Positions 25,200 through 34,958 are shown, numbered from the stretch's first letter. The stretch: 64,000 bases of DNA from Owenweeksia sp. (GCA_002695025.1 NZNV01000017.1:434001-498000); one strand, 5' to 3'. Notes: a model not told the origin generated them from the sequence alone. A program made the numbers and translations.

Positions 25200-26543
25200 A
25201 TGTATAGTTTAGCGCTCTTTTTTATTGTACCATTTATCATGTATGCTCTTTATCGCATGACGATAAATCCTATATGGGGTGTAGTATTGATCTTTCTGGT
25301 ACAGCCTTTTGAATCATTTTTCCCGGAGCTGGGAGGTTGGACGGTAGGCCGGATTATCGGAGCACTGACCACTCTTTTGTGGTTAACTTACCTCGCCAGC
25401 CATGCCAAATCCTTCAACCAGCTTTTTAAGTCTGATCTTTTAAAGAGGATTTCCTTATTTCTTTTGTTTGCAACGGTTTCCGCCTTATCCTGGTCAACAG
25501 CTGAAAATGGGACCAATGCCATTGTTGGAGCGGTCACATTTATTCTTTTAGGAATGCTGGCACTTATGCTGGAAAACCTTATCCATGAAAGGAAAAGCCT
25601 GGTAATGATCACCACGGCTATGGCAGTGGCCAGTGCGCTGGCCTGTGTTCCTGCATTGCTGTATATATTGGGCGTAGACTTATATTCAATGGTTGGGACC
25701 CAGGCACCAACAGATCTGAATGAAGAAACCATGCGGGCTCCTACCCTTGGAGGAGGTAACCCTAACTCCCTGGGTATTATTGCCAGAAACGGGATTTTTG
25801 CGGCCGTACTCCTTTTATTGGTTACCCAATCCAAGCTAAGACAGGTCTTGGCCTGGTCATTTTTGTTCTTATGTCTTTCGGGGTTGGTTTTATCCGGATC
25901 CCGTACCAATTTTTATGGTACTATAATCATTATTGCGGTTATGATGGCTTTTGGAGCTTTCAGGATATTTAAGAACAGGTCCCAAATACTGATCACCATC
26001 GGAGGCTTTTTGATCATTGGGATTGGTGCATTCCAATTTGCTCCTGAGCCCGTTAAAGCCCGGCTTCTCCTGGGGGGAGAGGATGAGCGTATTGCTGAAC
26101 GGGCCACGGCACGTATTGGTATAACTGAAGAGCAACAATTGCATGCCCTGGAGTTTGTGAAGGAATACCCGCTATTTGGTGTTGGGCTTGACCGTACCTC
26201 TGTAGAAGCAGGCCCCCAGGGCGCACATGATACCGTAAGTGCCATACTTGGAGAAACCGGGATACTTGGCACCATTGCCTTTACCTGGCTTGTTTTATGG
26301 GCCATGTTCCGTTTGTGGAAGCTTCTTAAAATAACCAGGTCTTTTAAGTTCAAACTATGTGCCTCCCTGCTTTTGGGAATGTTGGTTGCGTTTGTCATTA
26401 TGGGAGTTCGCGGGGGGCTTATCATTCCGTATGACAGGACCTTTTGGTTGGTGTTGGGACTCATTTTACCGGTTAAGCGCATTTTCACCTCCACATCTGT
26501 GGTTAAAAATGCTTCCCAACCAGCTATTCCAAAATCGGCTTAG
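25200..26543 (+). CDS. wzy: Wzy-type polymerase / O-antigen ligase family protein
   Basis: A 447-residue integral membrane protein with about 11-12 helices. A periplasmic loop in the C-terminal half carries HALEFVKEYPLFGVGLDR and then GAHDTVSAILGETGILG, which matches the Wzy_C pattern (G-x-G followed by HN/HD-x and a GETG-like turn) found in both Wzy polymerases and WaaL ligases. Arg-rich segments (SGSRTNFYG) are usual. In this locus, with Wzx and Wzc, a polymerase role is the better choice. It is preceded by a 57-base gap with no clear signal. Confidence 0.78.
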   Translation: MYSLALFFIVPFIMYALYRMTINPIWGVVLIFLVQPFESFFPELGGWTVGRIIGALTTLLWLTYLASHAKSFNQLFKSDLLKRISLFLLFATVSALSWSTAENGTNAIVGAVTFILLGMLALMLENLIHERKSLVMITTAMAVASALACVPALLYILGVDLYSMVGTQAPTDLNEETMRAPTLGGGNPNSLGIIARNGIFAAVLLLLVTQSKLRQVLAWSFLFLCLSGLVLSGSRTNFYGTIIIIAVMMAFGAFRIFKNRSQILITIGGFLIIGIGAFQFAPEPVKARLLLGGEDERIAERATARIGITEEQQLHALEFVKEYPLFGVGLDRTSVEAGPQGAHDTVSAILGETGILGTIAFTWLVLWAMFRLWKLLKITRSFKFKLCASLLLGMLVAFVIMGVRGGLIIPYDRTFWLVLGLILPVKRIFTSTSVVKNASQPAIPKSA

Positions 26544-26599
26544 TATTATACAGTTAAGGGCAGACCCCTGGAACTGAATCAATAATTATCACTGCAGGC

Positions 26600-27898
26600 A
26601 TGAATTTAGCAGATAGAATAGCCCTGAGTATCATTAATATCAAGAATACCAGGGTTGTTAGTGAGCTTAAAAAACTCCTGAAATCCCAATCGTGGGACCG
26701 GGCTAAACTTGAAAGACACCAGGTAGGCAGGTTAAGGAAGTTATTGGATTATGCCGCTCAAAATGTGCCTTACTGGCGCGAAATGAACCTCGCCTCAAAA
26801 GTGAAGGAAGGAGGGGATGCCTATTCAATGCTCGCTGATATCCCGGTTCTCACCAAGCCAATAATTCGGGAGCAGGGTGAGAGAATATGGTCTGAAAAAG
26901 AAACCCATTACATTGTGGCAACAACCGGTGGGACTACCGGAAATCCACTTACCATAAGACGTAATTACGAATGTGATGCCATTTCAAAGGCTGCACTGTG
27001 GCGGGCGAGATATGTATGGGGTGTAAGCCCATCGGCACGCGCACTTTACCTTAAGGCTTTTGGAGGAGGTACCCGCAAAGGTAAACTGAAAATGAGGTTA
27101 GCCAACAAAATGGTGGGTGAGGCTTTTCCCAGCTCGGATGAGGACGTGAAAGTGATTACACAAATAATGCATGACTTTAAACCAGTGGCCATGGAGGGAT
27201 ATGCCACCGGCTTATTGGAGTCGGTTAACCGCTCCAGGGTAAAAGAGAATTTTAAGATAGATGTAGTGGTTTCCACCGGAGAAATGTTGTACCCTCATCA
27301 ACGGAAAGCTTTGGAGGAACGTTACTCGGCTAAAGTATATACCTACTATGGCAGCAATGAAATAGGATCCATTGCTTTTGAATGCGAGCACAACAAACTG
27401 CATATCTGTGAAGAACATGTATTGGTAGAAACCCTGAATGAAAAAGGACAGCCTGTAATTAATGAACCGGGAAAAATCGTAGTTACGGATCTTGATAATA
27501 CGGCTATGCCTTTTATCCGCTATGAGCTGGGTGATATTGCGGTAATCAGTGATAAACCTTGTAGTTGCGGAAAGAGTTCCCGGATCATTTCTGAACTGGT
27601 TGGCCGCAGCCAGGATTACCTTTCTGGAAGCACAGGGAGGCGTCTGCAGGCTACCCAGCTGGCGGCCTATCTGAAGGACCTTACTCAGGTAGGGCAACTG
27701 CAGTTTATCCAAACCGGTGAAGACCAGATCAGTTTACAATACGATGGGAAGTCAGCCAATGCAGAAAAAGAAATTGACATGATCCTGAGCCATATCCATA
27801 ATCGTTTGGGAGATCAGGTAGTCGTTACGGTAGACCAGGTGGCGGAAATACCCAAGACCAACCGGGGCAAGCAACCGCTTGTGCTGAGAAAAATTTAA
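26600..27898 (+). CDS. CapK-like AMP-forming ligase (phenylacetate-CoA ligase family)
   Basis: A 432-residue adenylate-forming enzyme. The AMP/ATP-binding loop is TTGGTTGNPL (about 107-116), with YGSNEIGS near residue 250, RYELGD near 310 and a C-terminal KTNRGKQP carrying the catalytic Lys. CapK homologues are frequent in capsule loci, where they are thought to activate a carboxylic acid for attachment to the glycan or to make an amide. The acid is unknown. The next genes encode GNAT-like proteins that may use the activated acid. Confidence 0.78.
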   Translation: MNLADRIALSIINIKNTRVVSELKKLLKSQSWDRAKLERHQVGRLRKLLDYAAQNVPYWREMNLASKVKEGGDAYSMLADIPVLTKPIIREQGERIWSEKETHYIVATTGGTTGNPLTIRRNYECDAISKAALWRARYVWGVSPSARALYLKAFGGGTRKGKLKMRLANKMVGEAFPSSDEDVKVITQIMHDFKPVAMEGYATGLLESVNRSRVKENFKIDVVVSTGEMLYPHQRKALEERYSAKVYTYYGSNEIGSIAFECEHNKLHICEEHVLVETLNEKGQPVINEPGKIVVTDLDNTAMPFIRYELGDIAVISDKPCSCGKSSRIISELVGRSQDYLSGSTGRRLQATQLAAYLKDLTQVGQLQFIQTGEDQISLQYDGKSANAEKEIDMILSHIHNRLGDQVVVTVDQVAEIPKTNRGKQPLVLRKI

Positions 27899-27991
27899 TG
27901 TTTACCTAAGGGCGGTTTCCATTTCTTTACCCTTATTGCAAACTTGAAATCATACGAATCAGATAACCCGTATAGAAAACAGCTTTAATCA

Positions 27992-28813
27992 ATGACCAAA
28001 GAAGAGTACATAGAAGGCAAAATGAAAAGTGGCTTTAAACTTCATAAAAGTCATGGCGTGTGGTGGGAAACAAGCAGGAAAGGCTATTGCAAGCCCGCTC
28101 TGATGTATGAACCTCTTTCGCCTAAGGAAGCCCGCCCCTCTTTTAGTCAATCCTACATAGGATACAACTACCGCGTTAAAGACAAATCCAAAGCCTCAGG
28201 CTTTTGGATGCCCTTTATTATGGGTGAGGAAGGAATTAAGAACTGGTCACTGGATGATTTGAAGAGTGGTAACCGCAGGAGGCGTATCCGTAAAGGATTG
28301 CGCGAAAATGAAGTTCAGAAGATCGATAATGTTGAGGACCATAAGGAATCCATACGCAGAATATTAAAATCTACCGCCATACGCAATGGCCATGGCTACC
28401 CCCCGGAATTTTATGATGATGACGAAAGCGGGGCCTGGTGGAAGGTGATCACGGACGTGGCTAATTACACCGAATTCTGGTGCTCCTTCAGCGAAGGTAC
28501 CATGTCTGCCTATATCTGCCTCCACGTTATTGGAGATCGTGTAATAGTGGATGGGGTAAAGAGCGACACCGATCTTCTGCAGACCAGCCCTATTGATGCC
28601 ATTGTATATTCCATTCTTACCAACTTGCAGAAAAGGGGAGGTATTAAGGAGATGTGGTACGGGGGGAAAAGTACCCGACCTACACTGGATAGTTTTAAGG
28701 AAAGCTTTGGCTTTGAAATAGTGGAAGTGCCCTTTAAGACAGAAATGCTGGGCGGTATAATGCCTTATCCTAAATTCCTGAATAACTGGATCAAGCGGGG
28801 CGTACCTAAATAG
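27992..28813 (+). CDS. GNAT-like protein of a glycan locus, function unknown
   Basis: A 273-residue protein with no named family that I can be sure of. RRRRIRKGLREN (about 94-105) followed by a GNAT-like region with VDGVKSDTDLL and FKESFGFEIVEVP suggests the FemAB/GNAT group seen at 13291 and 28870. It has no signal peptide and no membrane segments. The 93-base gap before it is the longest within the operon up to 42.5 kb, with no promoter that I recognise. Probably acylates a sugar or sugar amine of this glycan. Confidence 0.5.
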   Translation: MTKEEYIEGKMKSGFKLHKSHGVWWETSRKGYCKPALMYEPLSPKEARPSFSQSYIGYNYRVKDKSKASGFWMPFIMGEEGIKNWSLDDLKSGNRRRRIRKGLRENEVQKIDNVEDHKESIRRILKSTAIRNGHGYPPEFYDDDESGAWWKVITDVANYTEFWCSFSEGTMSAYICLHVIGDRVIVDGVKSDTDLLQTSPIDAIVYSILTNLQKRGGIKEMWYGGKSTRPTLDSFKESFGFEIVEVPFKTEMLGGIMPYPKFLNNWIKRGVPK

Positions 28814-28869
28814 GTGTGTTGCTCCTTAGTGAAAAACTCAAATTTACCGACCCCAAAAACTGATAATGA

Positions 28870-29832
28870 ATGGGACTTCGCATTGAAGTGCTCTCCGGAA
28901 AAGAAGCTGAAAATAACGAAGCATTAAATCTCTTTCTCAGGGAAAATGCTACGGTATTCCAGCAGCCTGGTTTCCTTATGGCTGTAGGTAGCGATCTGCA
29001 GGTAGCTGTGGCCTATGAAGATGACAAGATCATTGGAGCATTGCCGCAGGTTATTACCAGGAAATTTGGACTTAAAGCGTCCCATATCCCGAGCTACGGT
29101 TACACCTACGGTCCGGTACTTGCCAAGGAAGGGGTTAAGGATCATTACGATTTGGTTTCCGGTATGCTACAGAGTATTAAGAAATACTCGCTGGTAGAGT
29201 GGAAATTATTGATTCCGGATAACGATATTATTACCTATAACCAGTTGGGCGCAAACATTGTAGCCAGTCAGACTCATATTGTTAAACATAAACCTGGATT
29301 TGATCCGGGCTCCATTCATTCGTCCAAAAGAAGGTATCTCAAAAAGCTGCTTAAATCACTCGAGAGTGGTGAGATCATTCTGAAGGAAGGTAAGGAGTGT
29401 AAAGACGATTTGCTATGGCTACAGGCTGAAACGGGAAAAAAGAGCGGTTTTAATTCCAGCCAATCCGTGCTCAAGAAGATCATGGATTCCTTGAATGATG
29501 AACAGGCGTATGCGCTAGTGCTCTCTACCCCGGATGGAAAACCACTTTCCGGGGCATACTGTCCCTATGATACCTACAGTGCCTACCACCTGGTAAATGC
29601 CTCGGTGAATCATGAAGATAATTTATTGAATCGCTCTAATATATTGGCTACCTACCTGGCTATCAACAAGGCTATGGAACTCGGACTCAATTTTGATTTT
29701 GAGGGCAGTAATATACCCGGTGTGGCCAATTATTATCGCCTTATGGGAGGAGAGCCCACCTTGATGTACCGCATCCAGATACCTAACTCCATGCTGGGTA
29801 AAGCATTTTTTGCAGCCATGCATTTAAAGTAA
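28870..29832 (+). CDS. FemAB-type GNAT acyltransferase
   Basis: A 320-residue protein. The opening LNLFLRENATVFQQPGFL, the SKRRYLKKLLKSLESGE segment and the late LNFDFEGSNIPGVANYYRLMGG are characteristic of the FemAB/BioF2-like group; the FDFEGS turn is repeated at 56610 in a related gene. Such proteins usually add aminoacyl or acyl groups to amino sugars. It follows the GNAT-like gene by 56 bases and precedes a glycosyltransferase. Donor and acceptor cannot be told from the sequence. Confidence 0.68.
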   Translation: MGLRIEVLSGKEAENNEALNLFLRENATVFQQPGFLMAVGSDLQVAVAYEDDKIIGALPQVITRKFGLKASHIPSYGYTYGPVLAKEGVKDHYDLVSGMLQSIKKYSLVEWKLLIPDNDIITYNQLGANIVASQTHIVKHKPGFDPGSIHSSKRRYLKKLLKSLESGEIILKEGKECKDDLLWLQAETGKKSGFNSSQSVLKKIMDSLNDEQAYALVLSTPDGKPLSGAYCPYDTYSAYHLVNASVNHEDNLLNRSNILATYLAINKAMELGLNFDFEGSNIPGVANYYRLMGGEPTLMYRIQIPNSMLGKAFFAAMHLK

Positions 29833-29850
29833 ACACTTAACATCTCCATA

Positions 29851-31005
29851 GTGTCAAGGAAAAAATTAAAGATCTGCCATATCACCAGTATGCACGACTG
29901 GCAGGACGACCGCATTTTTCAAAGGGCTTGTGCCGGCCTGGCCAGGCTTGGTCATGAAGTACACCTGGTGGCTGTTTGCGAAGAAGATCAGAAGCCCGGT
30001 AAATTTGAGTCTTTGAAAGTTACGGTTCACCTTTTACCCCATCGCTCAGGTCGGAAAAGGCGTTGGAATGGTTCTAAGGACGTTATTAAAGCAGCGGTTC
30101 ACCTTCAGGCCGAGGTATACGAATTCCACGATCCGGACCTCCTGCCTCACATCGGTCTGCTCAAGAAAAAAGTCCCCGGCTCTGCGGTTATTTATGATAT
30201 CCATGAGAACTATGCCGGGCGTTTTGCCAATTGGGGCTTACCCGCATTTTTAGGCGATATTTTCCGCTCGTACGAGAAAAAGGTGATCAACGGGCTGGAC
30301 GGGATCACTGTAGTGTCCGAGTCTATGAGTAGCTTATTCAAGGGAGTAAGAACCCCGGTTGAAATTACCCGTAACAGCACAGATATAGAGCGGTTAAGAG
30401 GCATTGAACTTCCTGAACCCGATGCAGATTCGGCCCCGGTCATTGTAACCTCCGGCTCGCATTCCCACGCCCGGAACTGTCTTCAAACGGTTAAAGCCTT
30501 ACCTTACCTGGTGCAAGATCTCACAGTAAATCCGGTGATGCAGTTTGTGGGCCGCTACCTGGACAACATGGATCAGGAAATGGAAGAACAAGCTAAAGCA
30601 GATGGCACTTCAGATTATCTTAAGATTGATGGGATGATGCCTTGGGAAGAGAACTTCAAAAGGATTGCCAAGGCCTATTGTGGTTGTGTGTTTTACGAGG
30701 ATAACCCGAATAACCGGGTGGGTATTCCCAACCGCCTTTTTGAATACATGTACTGCGGGATACCGGTAGTGGTTTCTGATTTCCCGGAGCTTAAAAAAGT
30801 AGTTACGCAGGCCCAATGCGGTGTGGTGGTCAATTCAGAAGATCCCAGGGATATCGCCCGTGGCCTGGAGGAATTGTTAAGTGATCCCGAAAAGGCCAGA
30901 GAGATGGGCCGGAAGGGAAGGCAGGCTATGGAAGGTACCTATGGCTATCACGTGGACCTTGAAATACTGGAAAATTTCTATTACAAGCTTTTAAAGCGTT
31001 CATGA
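29851..31005 (+). CDS. Family 4-type glycosyltransferase
   Basis: A 384-residue GT-B enzyme. The N-terminus KICHITSMHDWQDDRIFQRAC and IYDIHENY (about residue 113) are typical of the GT4 subgroup in Bacteroidota glycan loci. The C-terminal donor site has PNRLFEYMYCGIPVVVSDFPELKKVV, the usual E-x7-E-type motif. The start is GTG at 29851. It overlaps the C5-epimerase gene by 4 bases (ATGA), so the two are probably coupled. A uronic acid transferase would be a sensible role beside a uronosyl epimerase, but nothing in the sequence shows this. Confidence 0.83.
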   Translation: MSRKKLKICHITSMHDWQDDRIFQRACAGLARLGHEVHLVAVCEEDQKPGKFESLKVTVHLLPHRSGRKRRWNGSKDVIKAAVHLQAEVYEFHDPDLLPHIGLLKKKVPGSAVIYDIHENYAGRFANWGLPAFLGDIFRSYEKKVINGLDGITVVSESMSSLFKGVRTPVEITRNSTDIERLRGIELPEPDADSAPVIVTSGSHSHARNCLQTVKALPYLVQDLTVNPVMQFVGRYLDNMDQEMEEQAKADGTSDYLKIDGMMPWEENFKRIAKAYCGCVFYEDNPNNRVGIPNRLFEYMYCGIPVVVSDFPELKKVVTQAQCGVVVNSEDPRDIARGLEELLSDPEKAREMGRKGRQAMEGTYGYHVDLEILENFYYKLLKRS

Positions 31006-31940
31006 GCCTGGCCCATAAACTGAAGAAAATATCCATCTACTTTGTGCCGGGAAAGCCCTATTGGCGGTCTGTAAAGCATGGAGACTGGAAAGTGCAATCC
31101 GCCATAGGCCCTTTTATGGGTATGCATATCAAGGATCGTCTGTATGACAATCACTATGATAAATTTGACGAAGAGGGCCTGCCCATCCGTATGGCCGAAG
31201 GAAAGCGGGTTTACAATTACACCACTATTTGCTCCTATGCGCTGGCCAATTACGAGCTTTACCTGGAAACAGGGGATAGGAAGTATACAGAACCTCTCTT
31301 CAAAACCCTTGATTTCCTGAAACGGAAGCATGAAACCACCCCTTATAACGGTATCGTATTTCCGGGTAAGCAAGATTCACTTTCAGCCATGAACCAGGGG
31401 GAAGCCCTGGCGGTGATTGCACGCTGCTACGAACTGGATCCGCGTGAAGAACTGGTGGAATTAGCACGGAAGATTACGCTTGCGTACCAATACAAAGTAG
31501 AAGAACAAGGGGTGCTCGGTCAATTTGAGGCTTTAAAAAATACCCGGTGGTACGAGGAAAAAGCGGTCATACCCGGTAAACACATCCTTAATGGAATGTG
31601 CTACGCTACGGTAGGTCTTAGAGACATCAGTATAGCCATGTCTCAGCTTAAGGAGGCCGAAGAGCTCTGGCGTGCAGGGCTACAGTATATAAAACAAGCC
31701 CTTCCTCTCTATGATACCGGCAGCTGGACTTATTATTGGGTGGCAGATAGGGATCCCCACTATATCGCCAGCATGATGTACCACAACCTCCATATTTGCC
31801 AGCTGAACTACCTGGCAAAGGTTACGGGTGATGAAGAGTTTGCCCAGTGGGCCGGGAAGTTTGAAAAATATTCTGGCTCATCTTTAAAGCGGATGTCAGC
31901 CGGTTTACAGATCATTAAGGGAAAGTGGCAGAAGCGATGA
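31002..31940 (+). CDS. Glucuronyl/uronosyl C5-epimerase homologue (GLCE C-terminal family)
   Basis: A 312-residue (alpha/alpha) barrel-type protein. The catalytic C-terminal part of animal D-glucuronyl C5-epimerase is recognisable: SAMNQGEALAVIARCY near residue 127, HILNGMCYATVGLRD near residue 197, LPLYDTGSWTYYW near 236 and MMYHNLHICQLNYLAKVTGD near 259-278. Human GLCE ends, as I recall, with a matching YDTGSGT..Y and WDYHTTHINQL block. These enzymes turn D-glucuronic into L-iduronic units within the polymer. No signal peptide is seen, so it would act in the cytoplasm on lipid-linked chains. It sits between two glycosyltransferase genes, both with ATGA overlaps, 2-4 kb before a deacetylase-like and a sulfotransferase gene. 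Confidence 0.78.
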   Translation: MSLAHKLKKISIYFVPGKPYWRSVKHGDWKVQSAIGPFMGMHIKDRLYDNHYDKFDEEGLPIRMAEGKRVYNYTTICSYALANYELYLETGDRKYTEPLFKTLDFLKRKHETTPYNGIVFPGKQDSLSAMNQGEALAVIARCYELDPREELVELARKITLAYQYKVEEQGVLGQFEALKNTRWYEEKAVIPGKHILNGMCYATVGLRDISIAMSQLKEAEELWRAGLQYIKQALPLYDTGSWTYYWVADRDPHYIASMMYHNLHICQLNYLAKVTGDEEFAQWAGKFEKYSGSSLKRMSAGLQIIKGKWQKR

Positions 31941-33100
31941 AAATCCTGATGATCACCGGGGGTTTCCCTTCCGAGGATAAACCCCAGAAGAGTATCTTCA
32001 ACCTGCGGGCAGCCAAATCCTTGTCACAGGTGGCGGATCTTAAGGTGGTACACTATCGCTTTTATAAACCGGGACGGCCACTTAAAGAAGAGTTGGATTA
32101 TGAAGGTGTAAAGGTTATCCGGCTGAACCTTCCTTATGTTCCGGAAAAGAACCGCGCCATTAAACTTATCCGTCTCCGGCTGTGGATATACCTGACCCGA
32201 AACATTCTTAGGAAACAGCTCCGGTCAACCAACATAATTCATTCCGTGGGTTTGGATGTTGGAGGAATGATAGCATCTCAGCTGTCCAAAAAAACCGGTA
32301 TACCTCATTTTGCACAGATCATTGGTAGCGATATCAATTTCCACATGGATGAACTGAAAGGCTCATTCCTGGAGCAACAATGGACCCGTGGTACCAAAGC
32401 TGCCATCTGCAACAGCAAAGCCATTGCTGGCGATATTCAACAAAAATACCCGGGATTGCCTACTTATACAGCTTATCGCGGAACGGATCTTGAAAAATTC
32501 AAGCCCCATGAGCGGCAGGACGATAAACATTTAAGAATACTTTTCCTGGGCGGTTTTGCCCATCGGTCCTCTACCGATTTTGGCAGTAATCTCAAAGGTG
32601 GAGAAACGCTCAAAAAGGCATGGGAGCTTCTCTTGGGTAAAATGAAGCTGGAAGCCATGCTACAATTGGGTGGCCCTGAAAGTAAATCGGAAAAGATCAT
32701 AGCGTGGAAACAGTCGCTTCCCTCACCACAGACTGTGGAAACATTGGGCGAGCTACGCCCGGACGAAGTACCTACATACATCAATACGGCAGACATAGTT
32801 GTAGTACCCAGCCTTTCAGAAGGTTTGCCCAACGTAGCTGTTGAAGCCTGCGCGGCAGGAAAACTTGTGATAGCTACCAGGGTGGGTGGAATACCCGAAG
32901 TGATAGAAGATGGGAAAACAGGAATACTCATCAATGCTGCAGATACCAATGCTCTGGCCGATGCCCTGGCCAAAGCCATTTCCTCTTATAGGGAGATAGA
33001 AGCTATGCGAAGGGCGGCCAGAAAACGTATGGAAGCTGACTTTGACAGTTCGCAGTACGCGCAACGATTAATGAACATCTATAAATCCGAAATAAAATGA
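31937..33100 (+). CDS. Family 4 glycosyltransferase
   Basis: A 388-residue GT-B enzyme with MKILMITGGFPSEDKPQ at the start, YRGTDLEKFKP in the linker, and the donor-site run VVVPSLSEGLPNVAVEACAAGKLVIATRVGGIPEVI, the classic GT4 (E-x7-E) pattern. The ATG at 31937 overlaps the epimerase stop by 4 bases (ATGA); an earlier in-frame start at 31925 is possible. It is followed, again with a 4-base overlap, by the WecB-like epimerase. Sugar specificity unknown. Confidence 0.88.
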   Translation: MKILMITGGFPSEDKPQKSIFNLRAAKSLSQVADLKVVHYRFYKPGRPLKEELDYEGVKVIRLNLPYVPEKNRAIKLIRLRLWIYLTRNILRKQLRSTNIIHSVGLDVGGMIASQLSKKTGIPHFAQIIGSDINFHMDELKGSFLEQQWTRGTKAAICNSKAIAGDIQQKYPGLPTYTAYRGTDLEKFKPHERQDDKHLRILFLGGFAHRSSTDFGSNLKGGETLKKAWELLLGKMKLEAMLQLGGPESKSEKIIAWKQSLPSPQTVETLGELRPDEVPTYINTADIVVVPSLSEGLPNVAVEACAAGKLVIATRVGGIPEVIEDGKTGILINAADTNALADALAKAISSYREIEAMRRAARKRMEADFDSSQYAQRLMNIYKSEIK

Positions 33101-34155
33101 AGATACTGACAATTGTTGGTGCCCGTCCGCAGTTCGTAAAAGCAGCGGTAGTTTCAAGGGTTATCAGGGAAAGGTCTGGTATTGAAGAACTTTTAGTACA
33201 CACCGGGCAGCACTTTGATGCGAATATGTCCGATGTGTTTTTCCAGGAAATGAACATCCCGCACCCGGCTATCAATCTGGACATCAATAGCATGTCCCAC
33301 GGAGCCATGACCGCGCGAATGATGGAAAAACTGGAGGAAGTAGCCATACGGGAAAAGCCTGATCTGTTCCTGATCTATGGAGACACCAATTCCACCCTGG
33401 CGGGGGCATTGGTCGCCTCTAAATTGCACATTCCCATTGGCCATGTGGAGGCCGGTTTACGCAGCTTCAATATGAAAATGCCAGAGGAGATCAACCGTAT
33501 ACTTTCGGACCGGGTAAGTAAATGGCTTTTTTGTCCTACGCAAACTGCGGTGGACAACCTGCACAGGGAAGGTTACGATAACTTCCAATCACAAATTTCC
33601 CTAAGTGGAGATGTGATGTATGATGCAGCCTTGTACTATTCATCAAGGTTGGATGAGGTACCTTCCAAAGTGGAAATGCCGGATAAATCCTATGCTCTGG
33701 TGACTTTACACCGGGAAGAAAACACCGATGACGAGGGAACCCTCAGGCGACTGATGGGCATACTGGAGAATATGGATGAAGAGGTAGTGTTGCCTTTGCA
33801 CCCGCGTACCCGCAAGAAATTGGAAGGTTTCGGTATAACCCCGCGCATCAAAACCATTGACCCGGTTGGCTATTACGATATGATCCGTCTGCTGAAGAAC
33901 TGTTCCTTTGTATTGACCGACAGTGGCGGCTTGCAGAAGGAGGCATTCTTCTTTGAAAAGTTCTGCATCACCCTGCGCGAACAAACCGAATGGGTGGAAC
34001 TGGTGGATAATGGGGTCAATTTTATATGCGGCAGCGATGCGGATAAAGTAAAGAAAGCCCTTGATCAGATCCGCCACACCCCCTTCCCGAAAGACCTTCA
34101 GTTGTACGGTGATGGAAAGGCCGGTGAAAAGATCATTGATGTGCTTGGGGCATGA
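33097..34155 (+). CDS. wbpI: Non-hydrolysing UDP-HexNAc 2-epimerase (WecB/WbpI family)
   Basis: A 352-residue enzyme with VGARPQFVKAA (8-18), HTGQHFDANMSDVFF, GDTNSTLAGAL, HVEAGLRSFN and TDSGGLQKEA, all marks of the non-hydrolysing 2-epimerases. WecB makes UDP-ManNAc; the WbpI branch inverts C2 of UDP-GlcNAc3NAcA to UDP-ManNAc3NAcA. The locus also has WbpB- and WbpD-like genes (41032, 41999) and a WbpO-like dehydrogenase, so the WbpI role is favoured but WecB is possible. Flanked on both sides by 4-base overlaps. Confidence 0.85.
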   Translation: MKILTIVGARPQFVKAAVVSRVIRERSGIEELLVHTGQHFDANMSDVFFQEMNIPHPAINLDINSMSHGAMTARMMEKLEEVAIREKPDLFLIYGDTNSTLAGALVASKLHIPIGHVEAGLRSFNMKMPEEINRILSDRVSKWLFCPTQTAVDNLHREGYDNFQSQISLSGDVMYDAALYYSSRLDEVPSKVEMPDKSYALVTLHREENTDDEGTLRRLMGILENMDEEVVLPLHPRTRKKLEGFGITPRIKTIDPVGYYDMIRLLKNCSFVLTDSGGLQKEAFFFEKFCITLREQTEWVELVDNGVNFICGSDADKVKKALDQIRHTPFPKDLQLYGDGKAGEKIIDVLGA

Positions 34156-34958
34156 AGGTAATCATCTCGCATGATATTGACCATCTGCACTGGACAGATC
34201 ATTGGCATGATCTGTTTATACCCAAGTATGTGGTAAAACATATCCTTTTCCTGTTGAGTGGAAAGATAGGGTTTGGCTTATTTTCCAAAAGGCTGGGCTT
34301 ATTGTTCAGGAACCGCCAACACCGTTTACCGGAACTGATAGTCTTTAACCGGGAAAACGGGGTGGAGTCCAACTTCTTTTTGGGTACCAATAACGGTTTG
34401 GGCTTATCGTATTCATTGAAGAAAGCCCATCAAACTATTCAATACTTGAAAGGCTTTGCGGATGAATTCCCGGTAGGGGTGCATGGTATTTCCTATACCA
34501 ATCAGGAAGGGATCAACCAGGAGAAAAGGCGCTTTGATGCCTCAGGTTTTAAAGCAGAAGGCTTGCGTATGCACTACCTGAGGAATAATGAAGATACTCT
34601 GAATTACCTGGCCCGGGCGGGCTATACGCATGATTCCACTACTTATGAGCTTAAGGACCCTTACCTCGTAGAAGGAAGTATGCTGGAGTTTCCCGTAAGT
34701 ATCATGGATGTTTACGCAGTTGACGACACGGATGCCACCTTTGAGAAAGGCAAACAAAAGACACTGGAGGTAATAGCGGAAGCGGAAGCCAGCAACCTGG
34801 AATATTTTACGGTGATCTTCCACGATAATTATTTTGACCCGGCTTATCCGGCCCATTATGAATGGTACAAATGGTTGATCCGGTATTTCAAAAAGCGAGG
34901 TTTTAATTTTACTACTTTTGACCGTGCCTGTAAAGAATTAGCCCTTGAAAAGCCCTGA
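34152..34958 (+). CDS. Polysaccharide deacetylase-like (NodB-fold) protein
   Basis: A 268-residue protein. IISHDIDHLHW at the N-terminus holds a His-Asp-x-Asp set in the place of the CE4 first motif; VGVHGISY near residue 113, RMHYLR near 139 and the late VIFHDNYFDP (about 225) resemble the metal-site and second His motifs. It has no signal peptide, so it would act in the cytoplasm. It is followed, with a 14-base overlap, by a sulfotransferase of NDST style. In animals one protein (NDST) removes acetyl from GlcNAc and then N-sulfates; here the two functions could be on two adjacent genes. Catalytic competence needs a structure-based check, as the motifs are loose. Confidence 0.65.
   Translation: MKVIISHDIDHLHWTDHWHDLFIPKYVVKHILFLLSGKIGFGLFSKRLGLLFRNRQHRLPELIVFNRENGVESNFFLGTNNGLGLSYSLKKAHQTIQYLKGFADEFPVGVHGISYTNQEGINQEKRRFDASGFKAEGLRMHYLRNNEDTLNYLARAGYTHDSTTYELKDPYLVEGSMLEFPVSIMDVYAVDDTDATFEKGKQKTLEVIAEAEASNLEYFTVIFHDNYFDPAYPAHYEWYKWLIRYFKKRGFNFTTFDRACKELALEKP

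Noticed and set aside
25388-26494. Two long minus-strand frames (173 and 193 residues) opposite the wzy gene
   Set aside because: The plus strand holds a membrane protein with clear Wzy/ligase motifs; the antisense frames are Ser/Thr/Pro-rich shadows.
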